A model generated the notes under the pieces. The model made no database searches and was not told where the DNA came from. It saw nothing but the letters and a program-made list of their open reading frames with translations. DNA of 9,918 nucleotides, taken from contig JABMRH010000211.1 of NCBI GenBank assembly GCA_013202725.1, positions 1 to 9,918 on the forward strand, in the 5' to 3' direction. Below are positions 1 through 5,939 of this stretch, one piece after another. The translations under genes and the position numbers were made by a program. The number at the start of each line of letters is the position of its first letter. Position 1 is the stretch's first letter. This stretch comes from Desulfobacteraceae bacterium (GTDB taxonomy: Bacteria; Desulfobacterota; Desulfobacteria; Desulfobacterales; ETH-SRB1).

Positions 1-1
1 C

Positions 2-310
2 CCCGAACATTTTCCCTGGTTCTGGTCATTGTGGTTGGTGGGTGTCATCCTCATCGGCGGGGTCGGCTCAATCCACGGCACGATTTTCGGGTCCATATTC
101 ATGGTTGTTGTCATGGAGTTATTGCAGCTTGTTGTCATGCTGTTTATGGATACCAGCTGGGGAGAAAGGCTGTTTATGGACTTTCTGTTTCTTAAAGAGG
201 CGGCCTTCGGGCTTGCCATATGTGTATTTATGATATTTGAACCCAATGGTTTGGCCTATCGATGGTGGCAGGTGAAGAACTATTTTAATTTGTGGCCGTT
301 TTCATATTAG
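2..310 (+). CDS. livM: LivM-type branched-chain amino acid ABC transporter permease, C-terminal part
   Basis: This is the last 102 codons of a gene that starts left of the window; the frame is open from base 2 to a TAG stop. The product is an inner-membrane permease subunit that would pair with LivH, the ATPases LivG/LivF and a periplasmic binding protein to import Leu/Ile/Val or related amino acids. The sequence shows a hydrophobic segment containing IGGVGSIHGTIFGS, which matches the conserved glycine-rich GGxGSxxGxxxG stretch near the C-terminus of LivM proteins. A second hydrophobic helix follows (around FGLAICVFMIFEPNGLA), then a short polar, aromatic tail ending in WPFSY. It is convergent with trpA. 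The family assignment rests on this motif and on the EPNGLA-like end; the substrate cannot be read from the fragment, and related urea or amide permeases share the fold. Confidence 0.82.
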   Translation, partial: PEHFPWFWSLWLVGVILIGGVGSIHGTIFGSIFMVVVMELLQLVVMLFMDTSWGERLFMDFLFLKEAAFGLAICVFMIFEPNGLAYRWWQVKNYFNLWPFSY

Positions 311-390
311 ATGCGTGGTCAATTGGTAAATGGTTAAATAGTCTAAAAGATATTTCTGAATACTGATTTTAAAATGTGAATTGATCAATA

Positions 391-527
391 TTGATGCACT
401 CGTAAAAAGTCGTCACTCCGGCGAAAACCGAAGTCCAGATAGTCTGCAACTACTTGAAAAGACTAGGTTCCGGCTTTCGCCGGAATGACGGAAAACGGTA
501 TTTTTCGACTTTTTACGAGGCTATCAA
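391..527. repeat. 137-bp inverted-repeat (MITE-like) element next to trpA
   Basis: The left end 391-412 and the reverse complement of the right end 506-527 match at 19 of 22 bases. They include a perfect 14-bp core, CTCGTAAAAAGTCG (399-412 against 506-519). Inside are an imperfect left arm (CACTCCGGCGAAAACCG) and a good palindrome, TTCCGGC-TTTC-GCCGGAA (468-485), with a short 5-bp central stem (441-445/460-464). The whole could fold as one long cruciform. No transposase or obvious target duplication is visible, so this is a non-autonomous repeat or REP-like unit. It lies 7 nt past the trpA stop and between convergent genes, so it could end transcription from both sides or protect mRNA 3' ends (inference). 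The remaining noncoding sequence, 311-390, shows only a 10-bp palindrome ATTGATCAAT at 380-389. Confidence 0.75.
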
Positions 528-534
528 ACTTGAG

Positions 535-1344
535 TTATTGAGATGTTACAATTTTTGTTGCTTTTTTAAACTCGGCTACCTTGTTTGCAAGGATCGAGAC
601 GAGATCGGGATTATCAAGGTTATCTTCTATGAGACGTTCAAAAGCGCTTCCGATTACTACTCCATCTGCAACGGAAGCAACGGCAGCCACATCATCAGCC
701 GTGGAAATTCCGAAACCGACGCAGATGGGCAGCTTTGTTGCCGAACGAAGCGATCCGATTTTATCCTTTATATCCTCTGTGTCCAGACCGTCGCTTCCGG
801 TAACTCCGGTTTTGGAAACAAGATATATAAATCCTGATGCAGACCGCGCAATTTGAATCATCCGTTCTAACGGAGTTGTCGGAGCAACCAGGCGGATTAA
901 GTCAAGCTCATCCCCCGGCCATTGCGAGGTCATTTCATCAGATTCCTCAGGCGGAAGATCAACCACCAGCACTCCATCTGCTCCTGCCGCCAGTGCGTCT
1001 TTGTAAAAGGCTTTAGCTCCGTATGCGTAAATAGGATTGTAATAACTGAAAAGGATAATCGGTATGGATGTCTCTTCACGCAGCCTGCCGGTCATTTCAA
1101 GAACAGCTCTAAGATTTATTCCCTGCTTTAGAGCCCTTGCCGAGGACCGCTGAATAGCAGGCCCGTCAGCCGTGGGATCGGAAAAAGAGATTCCAAGTTC
1201 TAAAATATCCAGGCCGCTTTTGCACATGGCTTTAATTATGCTGAAAGAATCTGAGATGTTTGGATCGCCTGCGGTAATAAATCCAACCAGAGCCTTTTCT
1301 TTTTTTTGTCTGAGGGTTTCAAATGTTTTATCAATGCGATTCAT
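535..1344 (-). CDS. trpA: tryptophan synthase alpha subunit
   Basis: TrpA cleaves indole-3-glycerol phosphate to indole and glyceraldehyde-3-phosphate; indole is channelled to TrpB in the cytoplasmic alpha2-beta2 complex. The protein has 269 residues, the usual length. It shows the TIM-barrel signatures FITAGDP (22-28), LELGISFSDPTADGPAIQ (48-65) with catalytic Glu49 and Asp60 in the same numbering as the Salmonella enzyme, then APTTP, GFIYLVSKTGVTG, VGFGIS and VVIGSAF, which bind phosphate. The loop residue at 53 is Ser (codon TCT), where the family normally has Pro (GIPFSDP or GVPFSDP). The start ATG follows an AAGGAG about 11 nt upstream, a slightly long spacing, and lies 24 nt after the trpB stop. 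It is the last gene of the operon and is followed by the inverted-repeat element. The assignment is secure. Confidence 0.97.
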   Translation of the reverse strand: MNRIDKTFETLRQKKEKALVGFITAGDPNISDSFSIIKAMCKSGLDILELGISFSDPTADGPAIQRSSARALKQGINLRAVLEMTGRLREETSIPIILFSYYNPIYAYGAKAFYKDALAAGADGVLVVDLPPEESDEMTSQWPGDELDLIRLVAPTTPLERMIQIARSASGFIYLVSKTGVTGSDGLDTEDIKDKIGSLRSATKLPICVGFGISTADDVAAVASVADGVVIGSAFERLIEDNLDNPDLVSILANKVAEFKKATKIVTSQ

Positions 1345-1368
1345 TATCGTTTAATCTCCTTATCAAGT

Positions 1369-2583
1369 TTAATTATACGCGGAAACAATGCCGAGATCCT
1401 TATCTCCCCTTCCTGAAAGATTTACCACAATAATTTCGTTTTTTGGCCTGCGTTTAGCCTCAACCATTGCCCAGGCAACTGCGTGGGAACTTTCCAGCGC
1501 CGGAATAATCCCTTCCAGCACGCATAGAGCATGAAACGCCTCCAATGCCTGTTCATCATCTATTGCAACATATTGAATCTTCTTGAAATCTTTTAATAAT
1601 GAATGCTCAGGACCGACACCGGGGTAGTCCAGCCCCGCTGCTATCGAATGGGCCTCCTTGATCTGGCCGTTTTCATCCTGAAGCACATATGACTTAGAGC
1701 CGTGAAGCACCCCAATGGTTCCTTGTCCAAGGGTTGCCGCATGTTTTCCGGTTTCAATGCCCTTGCCGGCAGCTTCGACTCCAACCATTTCCAAAGGATC
1801 GTCCATAAAAGCATAAAAAAGCCCCATGGCATTGCTTCCTCCACCAACGCAGGCAATCAGCACAGCCGGGAGTCCGCCGGTTCTTCTGAGAATCTGCTCC
1901 CGTGTTTCATTCCCGATTACTCTTTGAAATTCCCTGACCATCACAGGATAAGGGTGAGGTCCTGCAACCGATCCTATTACATAAAAGGTATCACGAACCG
2001 CCCCCACCCAGAAGCGCATCGCCTCATTCATTGCATCCTTAAGGGTCATAGTTCCCGAGGTAACCGGAACTACCTGGGCGCCGAGCAGTTTCATGCGCTG
2101 AACATTTGGGGCTTGCCTCCGGATGTCTTCCCTTCCCATAAAGATACGGCACTCCATTCCAAAGAGAGCCGCCGCTGTTGCCGTTGCCACACCATGCTGC
2201 CCCGCCCCTGTTTCAGCAATAAGTTTAGTTTTGCCCATCCGCTGTGCAAGAAGCGCCTGCCCCAGGGTGTTGTTGATCTTATGAGCTCCTGTATGAGCCA
2301 GATCTTCCCGCTTCAGATAAATGAATGCTCCATTAAGGTGTTCGCTCAGTCTTTTTGCATAAAACAGAGGGGTCGGCCTGCCCGCGTAATCTTGCAATAA
2401 TCTCTTGAATTCAGACTGAAAAGATGGATCAGGCACAATCGTATTATAAGCCTCGTCCAGCTCCAGCAGGGCCGGCATCAGGGTTTCGCCGACATAACGC
2501 CCGCCATAAATGCCGAAATGGCCTTTGGAATCAGGAAATTTGTCTTGATTATATTTGTTATTAACCACTTTGTTATTATGCAT
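1369..2583 (-). CDS. trpB: tryptophan synthase beta subunit
   Basis: TrpB condenses indole with L-serine to make L-tryptophan, using pyridoxal phosphate. The 404-residue protein is of the standard TrpB1 type that works with TrpA. Visible motifs are GHFGIYGGRYVGETLMPAL (21-39), REDLAHTGAHKINN with the PLP Schiff-base Lys102, ETGAGQHG with Glu124 (equivalents of Salmonella Lys87 and Glu109), the phosphate-binding GGGSNA, GLDYPGVGPEH, and the C-terminal SGRGDKD. The N-terminus is about 15 residues longer than in enteric enzymes and rich in Asn and Lys. The ATG overlaps the trpF stop by one base (TAATG). A full AGGAGG lies 8 nt upstream, the strongest ribosome site in the operon, which could help supply TrpB at or above the TrpA level. 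No key residue is missing. Confidence 0.98.
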   Translation of the reverse strand: MHNNKVVNNKYNQDKFPDSKGHFGIYGGRYVGETLMPALLELDEAYNTIVPDPSFQSEFKRLLQDYAGRPTPLFYAKRLSEHLNGAFIYLKREDLAHTGAHKINNTLGQALLAQRMGKTKLIAETGAGQHGVATATAAALFGMECRIFMGREDIRRQAPNVQRMKLLGAQVVPVTSGTMTLKDAMNEAMRFWVGAVRDTFYVIGSVAGPHPYPVMVREFQRVIGNETREQILRRTGGLPAVLIACVGGGSNAMGLFYAFMDDPLEMVGVEAAGKGIETGKHAATLGQGTIGVLHGSKSYVLQDENGQIKEAHSIAAGLDYPGVGPEHSLLKDFKKIQYVAIDDEQALEAFHALCVLEGIIPALESSHAVAWAMVEAKRRPKNEIIVVNLSGRGDKDLGIVSAYN

Positions 2584-3272
2584 TAAAAAATCCTCCTAAT
2601 CTTTTTACCAGGCTCTCTATCAAAGCTGCATCGTGCAAGAGCGTCGATAAAGGATTTAACTTTGTGGGAATCCTTTCTTCCAGGCGATGATTCAACTCCC
2701 GAACTTACATCCACGGCATCCGGTGTACTCTCGGTTACAGCGCGACAGATATTTTCAGGCGCAAGTCCTCCTGCCAGGATAAAAGGGTGTTGTTTGCCAA
2801 AACCGTATGCTTTCTCCCAATCCCATTGAAGCGCATTGCCGCCGGGAAGTATGCCTTTGCCGCATTCAACAAGATATGCGGATGCCCGGTAATTTTCGGC
2901 CTCCTCAAACGAGGGCCTGCCTTCGGCAAACAAGACTTTAATCACAAAAATATTTTCTTGAACAAGCCGGCTGACCAGCTCAGGTGATTCGCTGCCGTGG
3001 AGTTGAACACAATCCAGACAGCAATAATTTACTTTTTGCATTATATTGTCAAATGTTTCGTTCACAAATACGCCCACTGTTTTTACCCTGCCGGATAAAG
3101 CCGCAGATATTTTTCTTGCCTGGTCTTCGGTTACATGCCTCGGGCTTTTGGGAAAAAAAACACATCCAATTGCATCAACTCCGAGCCCCGCACATTCCAA
3201 TGCTTCTTCAACACGGGTCAGACCGCACACCTTGATCTGAGGTTTATATTTAATAATCCTTTTTAGCTGCAT
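2583..3272 (-). CDS. trpF: phosphoribosylanthranilate isomerase
   Basis: TrpF converts N-(5-phosphoribosyl)anthranilate to CdRP by an Amadori rearrangement. From the ATG at 3272 the protein is 229 residues. An in-frame GTG at 3296, with GGAG 8 nt upstream, would add eight residues. I prefer the ATG because the GTG lies at the edge of repeat sequence and family members start shortly before KVCGLT, but the choice is open. Visible motifs are KVCGLTR with the catalytic Cys (C16 from the ATG, C24 from the GTG), GCVFFPKSPR, VGVFVNE, VQLHGSES, PGGNALQWDW, ILAGGLAPENI and DVSSGVESSPGRKD. The usual catalytic Asp on strand 6 (LLD or VLD before GG-G-FDW) is Glu here, in LVECGKG. The C-terminus has a basic tail of about 14 residues after the last barrel helix. 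It follows a 134- or 158-nt repeat-bearing spacer and overlaps trpB by one base. Confidence 0.93.
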   Translation of the reverse strand: MQLKRIIKYKPQIKVCGLTRVEEALECAGLGVDAIGCVFFPKSPRHVTEDQARKISAALSGRVKTVGVFVNETFDNIMQKVNYCCLDCVQLHGSESPELVSRLVQENIFVIKVLFAEGRPSFEEAENYRASAYLVECGKGILPGGNALQWDWEKAYGFGKQHPFILAGGLAPENICRAVTESTPDAVDVSSGVESSPGRKDSHKVKSFIDALARCSFDREPGKKIRRIF

Positions 3273-3310
3273 TTTTACGACCCCATTTTCACACACCCCG
3301 TCCGCTCCGC

Positions 3311-3340
3311 GTCCACCCCTCTTGTTAGAGGGGAATTTAG
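3311..3340. repeat. palindromic repeat copy 1, trpC-trpF spacer
   Basis: A 30-nt unit, GTCCACCCCTCTTGTT continuing into AGAGGGGAATTTAG, contains a perfect 7-bp hairpin: CCCCTCT (3316-3322), loop TGTT, AGAGGGG (3327-3333). It is almost identical to the second copy 44 nt away. It lies inside the trp transcript just upstream of trpF, so the RNA would carry two adjacent stem-loops at this joint. Confidence 0.85.
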
Positions 3341-3354
3341 TGATGTTTTTCCTT

Positions 3355-3383
3355 GTCCACCCCTCTTGTTAGAGGGGATTTAG
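3355..3383. repeat. palindromic repeat copy 2, trpC-trpF spacer
   Basis: This is a second copy of the unit at 3311-3340, differing only by loss of one A after the hairpin. The stem is CCCCTCT (3360-3366), loop TGTT, AGAGGGG (3371-3377). Neither copy is followed by a clear T-tract on the minus strand, so strong intrinsic termination is not expected. RNA processing or stability effects are possible (inference). Confidence 0.85.
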
Positions 3384-3430
3384 AAGAATTGACCGCACAG
3401 ATGCCTATTTTTATCGTTGTTGCTTTAAGC

Positions 3431-4225
3431 TCAGCATTTCCCCATAAGACTCATCAGAAAATCCCTTGGATTTGAAGCCCGCATGAGGCTTTCCCCGATT
3501 AGAAAGTTCCAGATTCCAGCTTTCTGTATCTTTTCTATATCTTCGCGCGTCCTGATTCCGCTTGCAGCCACAGCAACCTGATCCGGCTTGAGAAGGGATG
3601 CCATGTTAATTGTCGTATTGATATCAGTTTTAAATATACTTAGATCACGATTATTAATCCCGATCAGCCGGGCTCCCGCGTTAGTAGCGGCTTCAAAGTC
3701 CTCTTTTGTATTGATTTCAACAAGGGCATCCATCTTAAGCTCATTGCAAAGGCTCAAATAGCCATGCATTTGTTCCCGTGAAAGAATACGGGCAATAAGA
3801 AGAACCGCATCCGCGCCTATCATCGCAGATTCATAAATCTGGTATGTAGAGATCAAAAAGTCTTTTCGAAGAACCGGGATGGTTACGGCTTGCCGCGCTG
3901 CTTTAAAGTCTTTTATGCTGCCTTTAAAATAAAGCCTGTCTGTAAGAACCGACAGGGCCGCGGCCCCTCCGCGCTCATATTCAGAAGCGTATATGCCAGG
4001 GTTGATATCTCTGCGTATTTCTCCTTTAGATGGAGATGCCCGTTTGATTTCAGCGATAATATTTATTCCCGAAGGACCGGGCTCCTCAAGTTTTTTAAAA
4101 AACATGCGCCTTTTTTGAGGCACAGCCGCTTTATCACGGACCAGGTTTTCCGGTAAATTCCTTTTTGCCGCAGCAATTTCCTCTTTTTTATGTTTAACAA
4201 TTTTTGTCAGAAAATCGGTTTGCAT
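3431..4225 (-). CDS. trpC: indole-3-glycerol phosphate synthase
   Basis: TrpC closes the indole ring, converting CdRP to indole-3-glycerol phosphate with release of CO2 and water. The 264-residue protein is a stand-alone enzyme, not fused to TrpF as in enterics. Visible motifs are IIAEIKRASPSKG (Glu59, Lys61), LSVLTD, YFKGS, PVLRKDFL (catalytic Lys121), ADAVLLIA, ALVEI (Glu170), GINNRDL (Asn191), SGI and FLIGESLM. These line up with Sulfolobus residues Glu51, Lys53, Lys110, Glu159 and Asn180. At the equivalent of Glu210 the sequence has Ala221 (AASGI, codon GCA) instead of the near-invariant ESGI; this is one base from GAA. ATG is preceded by AGGA at about 10 nt. The gene is separated from both neighbours by repeat-bearing spacers, so its translation is not coupled. 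Family assignment is secure; full activity is less certain. Confidence 0.96.
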   Translation of the reverse strand: MQTDFLTKIVKHKKEEIAAAKRNLPENLVRDKAAVPQKRRMFFKKLEEPGPSGINIIAEIKRASPSKGEIRRDINPGIYASEYERGGAAALSVLTDRLYFKGSIKDFKAARQAVTIPVLRKDFLISTYQIYESAMIGADAVLLIARILSREQMHGYLSLCNELKMDALVEINTKEDFEAATNAGARLIGINNRDLSIFKTDINTTINMASLLKPDQVAVAASGIRTREDIEKIQKAGIWNFLIGESLMRASNPRDFLMSLMGKC

Positions 4226-4299
4226 CTTTATATGTTCCTAACAGTCTTCAGCCTATCCACCTGAGTGGTTACAACTTTAGTTTCTTTAATCTTTGTTAT

Positions 4300-4331
4300 A
4301 TTTCGTGCTTTCTGTCTTTCGTGTTTTCGTG
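4300..4331 (-). repeat. 8-nt tandem array in the trpD-trpC spacer
   Basis: Read on the minus strand, four consecutive 8-mers appear: CACGAAAA, CACGAAAG, ACAGAAAG, CACGAAAT. The array starts 13 nt after the trpD stop and fills the first part of the 119-nt joint before trpC. The rest of the spacer (4226-4299) shows only a weak 4-bp stem, CCAC-CTGA-GTGG, at 4257-4268 and the trpC ribosome site. No terminator or convincing internal promoter is visible. Confidence 0.75.
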
Positions 4332-4344
4332 ATTTATTTTATCA

Positions 4345-5361
4345 TTATCCATTTTCCTGGGTATATCTTACCAGTTTTTCAAGTTTTTCCGCAGCAGCCC
4401 CGCTGTCAATGGAGGTTTGAGCCAGACTGATGCCTTCATTAAAATCTTTGGCTTTTCCGGCAGCGACAAGAGCAGCCGAAGCATTCAGCACAACTACATC
4501 CCTTTTCGGGCCCTTTTCACCGGCAAGGATCTTTCGAGTTATTTCGGCATTTTCTTCAGAGTCTCCACCTGCAAGATCTTCCGGTTTTGCTTTGCTTCCG
4601 AAAAAAGGTTCAGGGGTTATGTCATAGGTGCGGATAAGATCATCTTTAAGCTCGGAAATACGGGTTGGCGCGCAAACCGAAATTTCATCCAGCCCATCAT
4701 GACCGTGCACGATAAATGCCCTCTTTGCGCCTAACAACCGAAGGGCCTCCGCAAACATTTCAGTTAGTTCGGGCGCATACACGCCAAGTAGCTGGCAATT
4801 GGCTCCGGCAGGATTTGTTAGAGGCCCAAGCATGTTGAAAATACTGCGTATTCCAATCTCCTTTCTTGCTTTGGCTGCATATCGCATTGCCCCATGATAA
4901 AGGGGAGCATAAAGAAAACCAATGCCGATCTCTTCGATGGCCTCTTCCACTATTTCCGGATTTATATCCAGTTTTACTCCCATTGCTTCAAGAAGATCGG
5001 CGCTGCCGCATTTGCTTGAAACAGAGCGATTCCCATGCTTGGCCACGGTTACTCCGCAGCCTGCGACTATAAAAGCGGTAGTGGTTGAAATATTAAAGGT
5101 TTGAGCCGCGTCTCCGCCCGTGCCGCATGTGTCCACAACAGTCCGGGAAGATACTTGAATGCGCAGGGCCTTTCTTCGCATGGCGTTGGCAGCTCCGGCC
5201 AGCTCCTTAAATGTTTCGCCCTTTGTGGCAAGAGCCGCCATAAATGCTCCGATCTGCGCATCGGTTATACTACCCGAAAAAATTTCAGTAATCATTTCAG
5301 ATATTTCGTTTCCGCTTAAATTTTTCCTGTGGACGATTTTATTTAGATTTTCCCGAAACAT
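4345..5361 (-). CDS. trpD: anthranilate phosphoribosyltransferase
   Basis: TrpD transfers the phosphoribosyl group of PRPP to anthranilate. From the ATG at 5361 the protein has 338 residues, the normal family length. A longer in-frame reading from 5460 would run about 94 nt into trpG and adds 33 residues unlike TrpD, so I rejected it. The ATG at 5361 has AAGGAG 10 nt upstream and lies 5 nt after the trpG stop. Visible motifs are the N-terminal helical part (MFRENLNKIVHRKNLS), VVDTCGTGGD (75-84, PRPP pyrophosphate binding), FNISTTTAF, AKHGNRSVSSKCGSADLLEAMG (metal, PRPP and anthranilate contacts), FNMLGPLTNPA and GLDEIS with the Asp-Glu metal pair. HGAM replaces the commoner HPAM. It is not fused to TrpG, unlike in E. 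coli. The stop is followed by the 8-nt repeat array. Confidence 0.97.
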   Translation of the reverse strand: MFRENLNKIVHRKNLSGNEISEMITEIFSGSITDAQIGAFMAALATKGETFKELAGAANAMRRKALRIQVSSRTVVDTCGTGGDAAQTFNISTTTAFIVAGCGVTVAKHGNRSVSSKCGSADLLEAMGVKLDINPEIVEEAIEEIGIGFLYAPLYHGAMRYAAKARKEIGIRSIFNMLGPLTNPAGANCQLLGVYAPELTEMFAEALRLLGAKRAFIVHGHDGLDEISVCAPTRISELKDDLIRTYDITPEPFFGSKAKPEDLAGGDSEENAEITRKILAGEKGPKRDVVVLNASAALVAAGKAKDFNEGISLAQTSIDSGAAAEKLEKLVRYTQENG

Positions 5362-5366
5362 AGCGC

Positions 5367-5939
5367 TTATTCTCCTTTTTGTTGCAAAAAATTTCTTAGA
5401 ATCCGTTTGCCCAAAGGGGTCATAATTGATTCCGGATGAAACTGAATCCCTTCCGTGCAATGCTCGCGATGCCTGATTCCCATAATCTCGCCGTCATCAG
5501 ACTCCGAGGTGATTTCAAAACATTCAGGCAGATCATCCCTGGACACGGACAAAGAGTGATAGCGCATGGCCTTAAAAGGTTTGCGGATGCCCTGATACAG
5601 CGTTTTTCCATCAGCATGAATTAAGGAGGTTTTGCCGTGCATGAGCCTCTTTGCTGAAACCACCTTGCCTCCAAAGGCCACGGCAATTGCCTGATGCCCA
5701 AGGCATACGCCAAGAATCGGGATATGTCCTGAAAAATGTTTTATCACCGAAAGAGTTATTCCTGCCGACTCCGGCCTGCCCGGCCCAGGCGATATTATGA
5801 TACCAAAAGGATTCCAGGAGACAATATCTGAAATAGAGGCTGCGTCGTTTCGCATGACCTTAACCGGAGAGCCGAGCTGCTCAACATATTGAACCAGGTT
5901 GTAGGTAAATGAATCATAGTTGTCAATCATCAGGATCAT
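5367..5939 (-). CDS. trpG: anthranilate synthase component II (glutamine amidotransferase)
   Basis: TrpG is the glutaminase subunit that feeds ammonia to TrpE. The 190-residue class I amidotransferase shows MIDNYDSFTYNLVQY at the N-terminus, the oxyanion loop SPGPGRPESAG (50-60), the nucleophile Cys79 in GVCLGHQ, the MRYHSL stretch, and the His168/Glu170 pair in FHPES. The start ATG overlaps the trpE stop (ATGA), and AAGGAG lies 10 nt upstream inside the trpE 3' end, so the two subunits should be translationally coupled. A PabA role in folate synthesis is possible because such subunits can be shared, but the location between trpE and trpD supports tryptophan synthesis. Confidence 0.97.
   Translation of the reverse strand: MILMIDNYDSFTYNLVQYVEQLGSPVKVMRNDAASISDIVSWNPFGIIISPGPGRPESAGITLSVIKHFSGHIPILGVCLGHQAIAVAFGGKVVSAKRLMHGKTSLIHADGKTLYQGIRKPFKAMRYHSLSVSRDDLPECFEITSESDDGEIMGIRHREHCTEGIQFHPESIMTPLGKRILRNFLQQKGE

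Noticed and set aside
454..837. Plus-strand frame starting in the inverted repeat and running over trpA
   Set aside because: Its start lies inside the palindromic element and the rest is antisense to trpA; no domain or ribosome site supports it.
1702..2400. 232-codon plus-strand open frame opposite trpB
   Set aside because: It is a shadow of trpB: it reads antisense through the conserved beta-subunit motifs, has no recognisable domain and no independent ribosome-site or promoter support.
3273..3296. GTG start of trpF at 3296
   Set aside because: It has a plausible GGAG at 8 nt and cannot be excluded, but it lies at the edge of repeat sequence and adds residues absent from the family; ATG 3272 is preferred.
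3311..3383. Possible CRISPR fragment (two 29-30 nt direct repeats)
   Set aside because: There are only two units, the spacer is just 14 nt, each unit is a simple hairpin repeat, and no cas genes are nearby.
5362..5460. Longer trpD reading from 5460, which would overlap trpG by about 94 nt
   Set aside because: The added 33 residues are out-of-frame trpG sequence. The ATG at 5361 has AAGGAG 10 nt upstream and gives the normal TrpD length.
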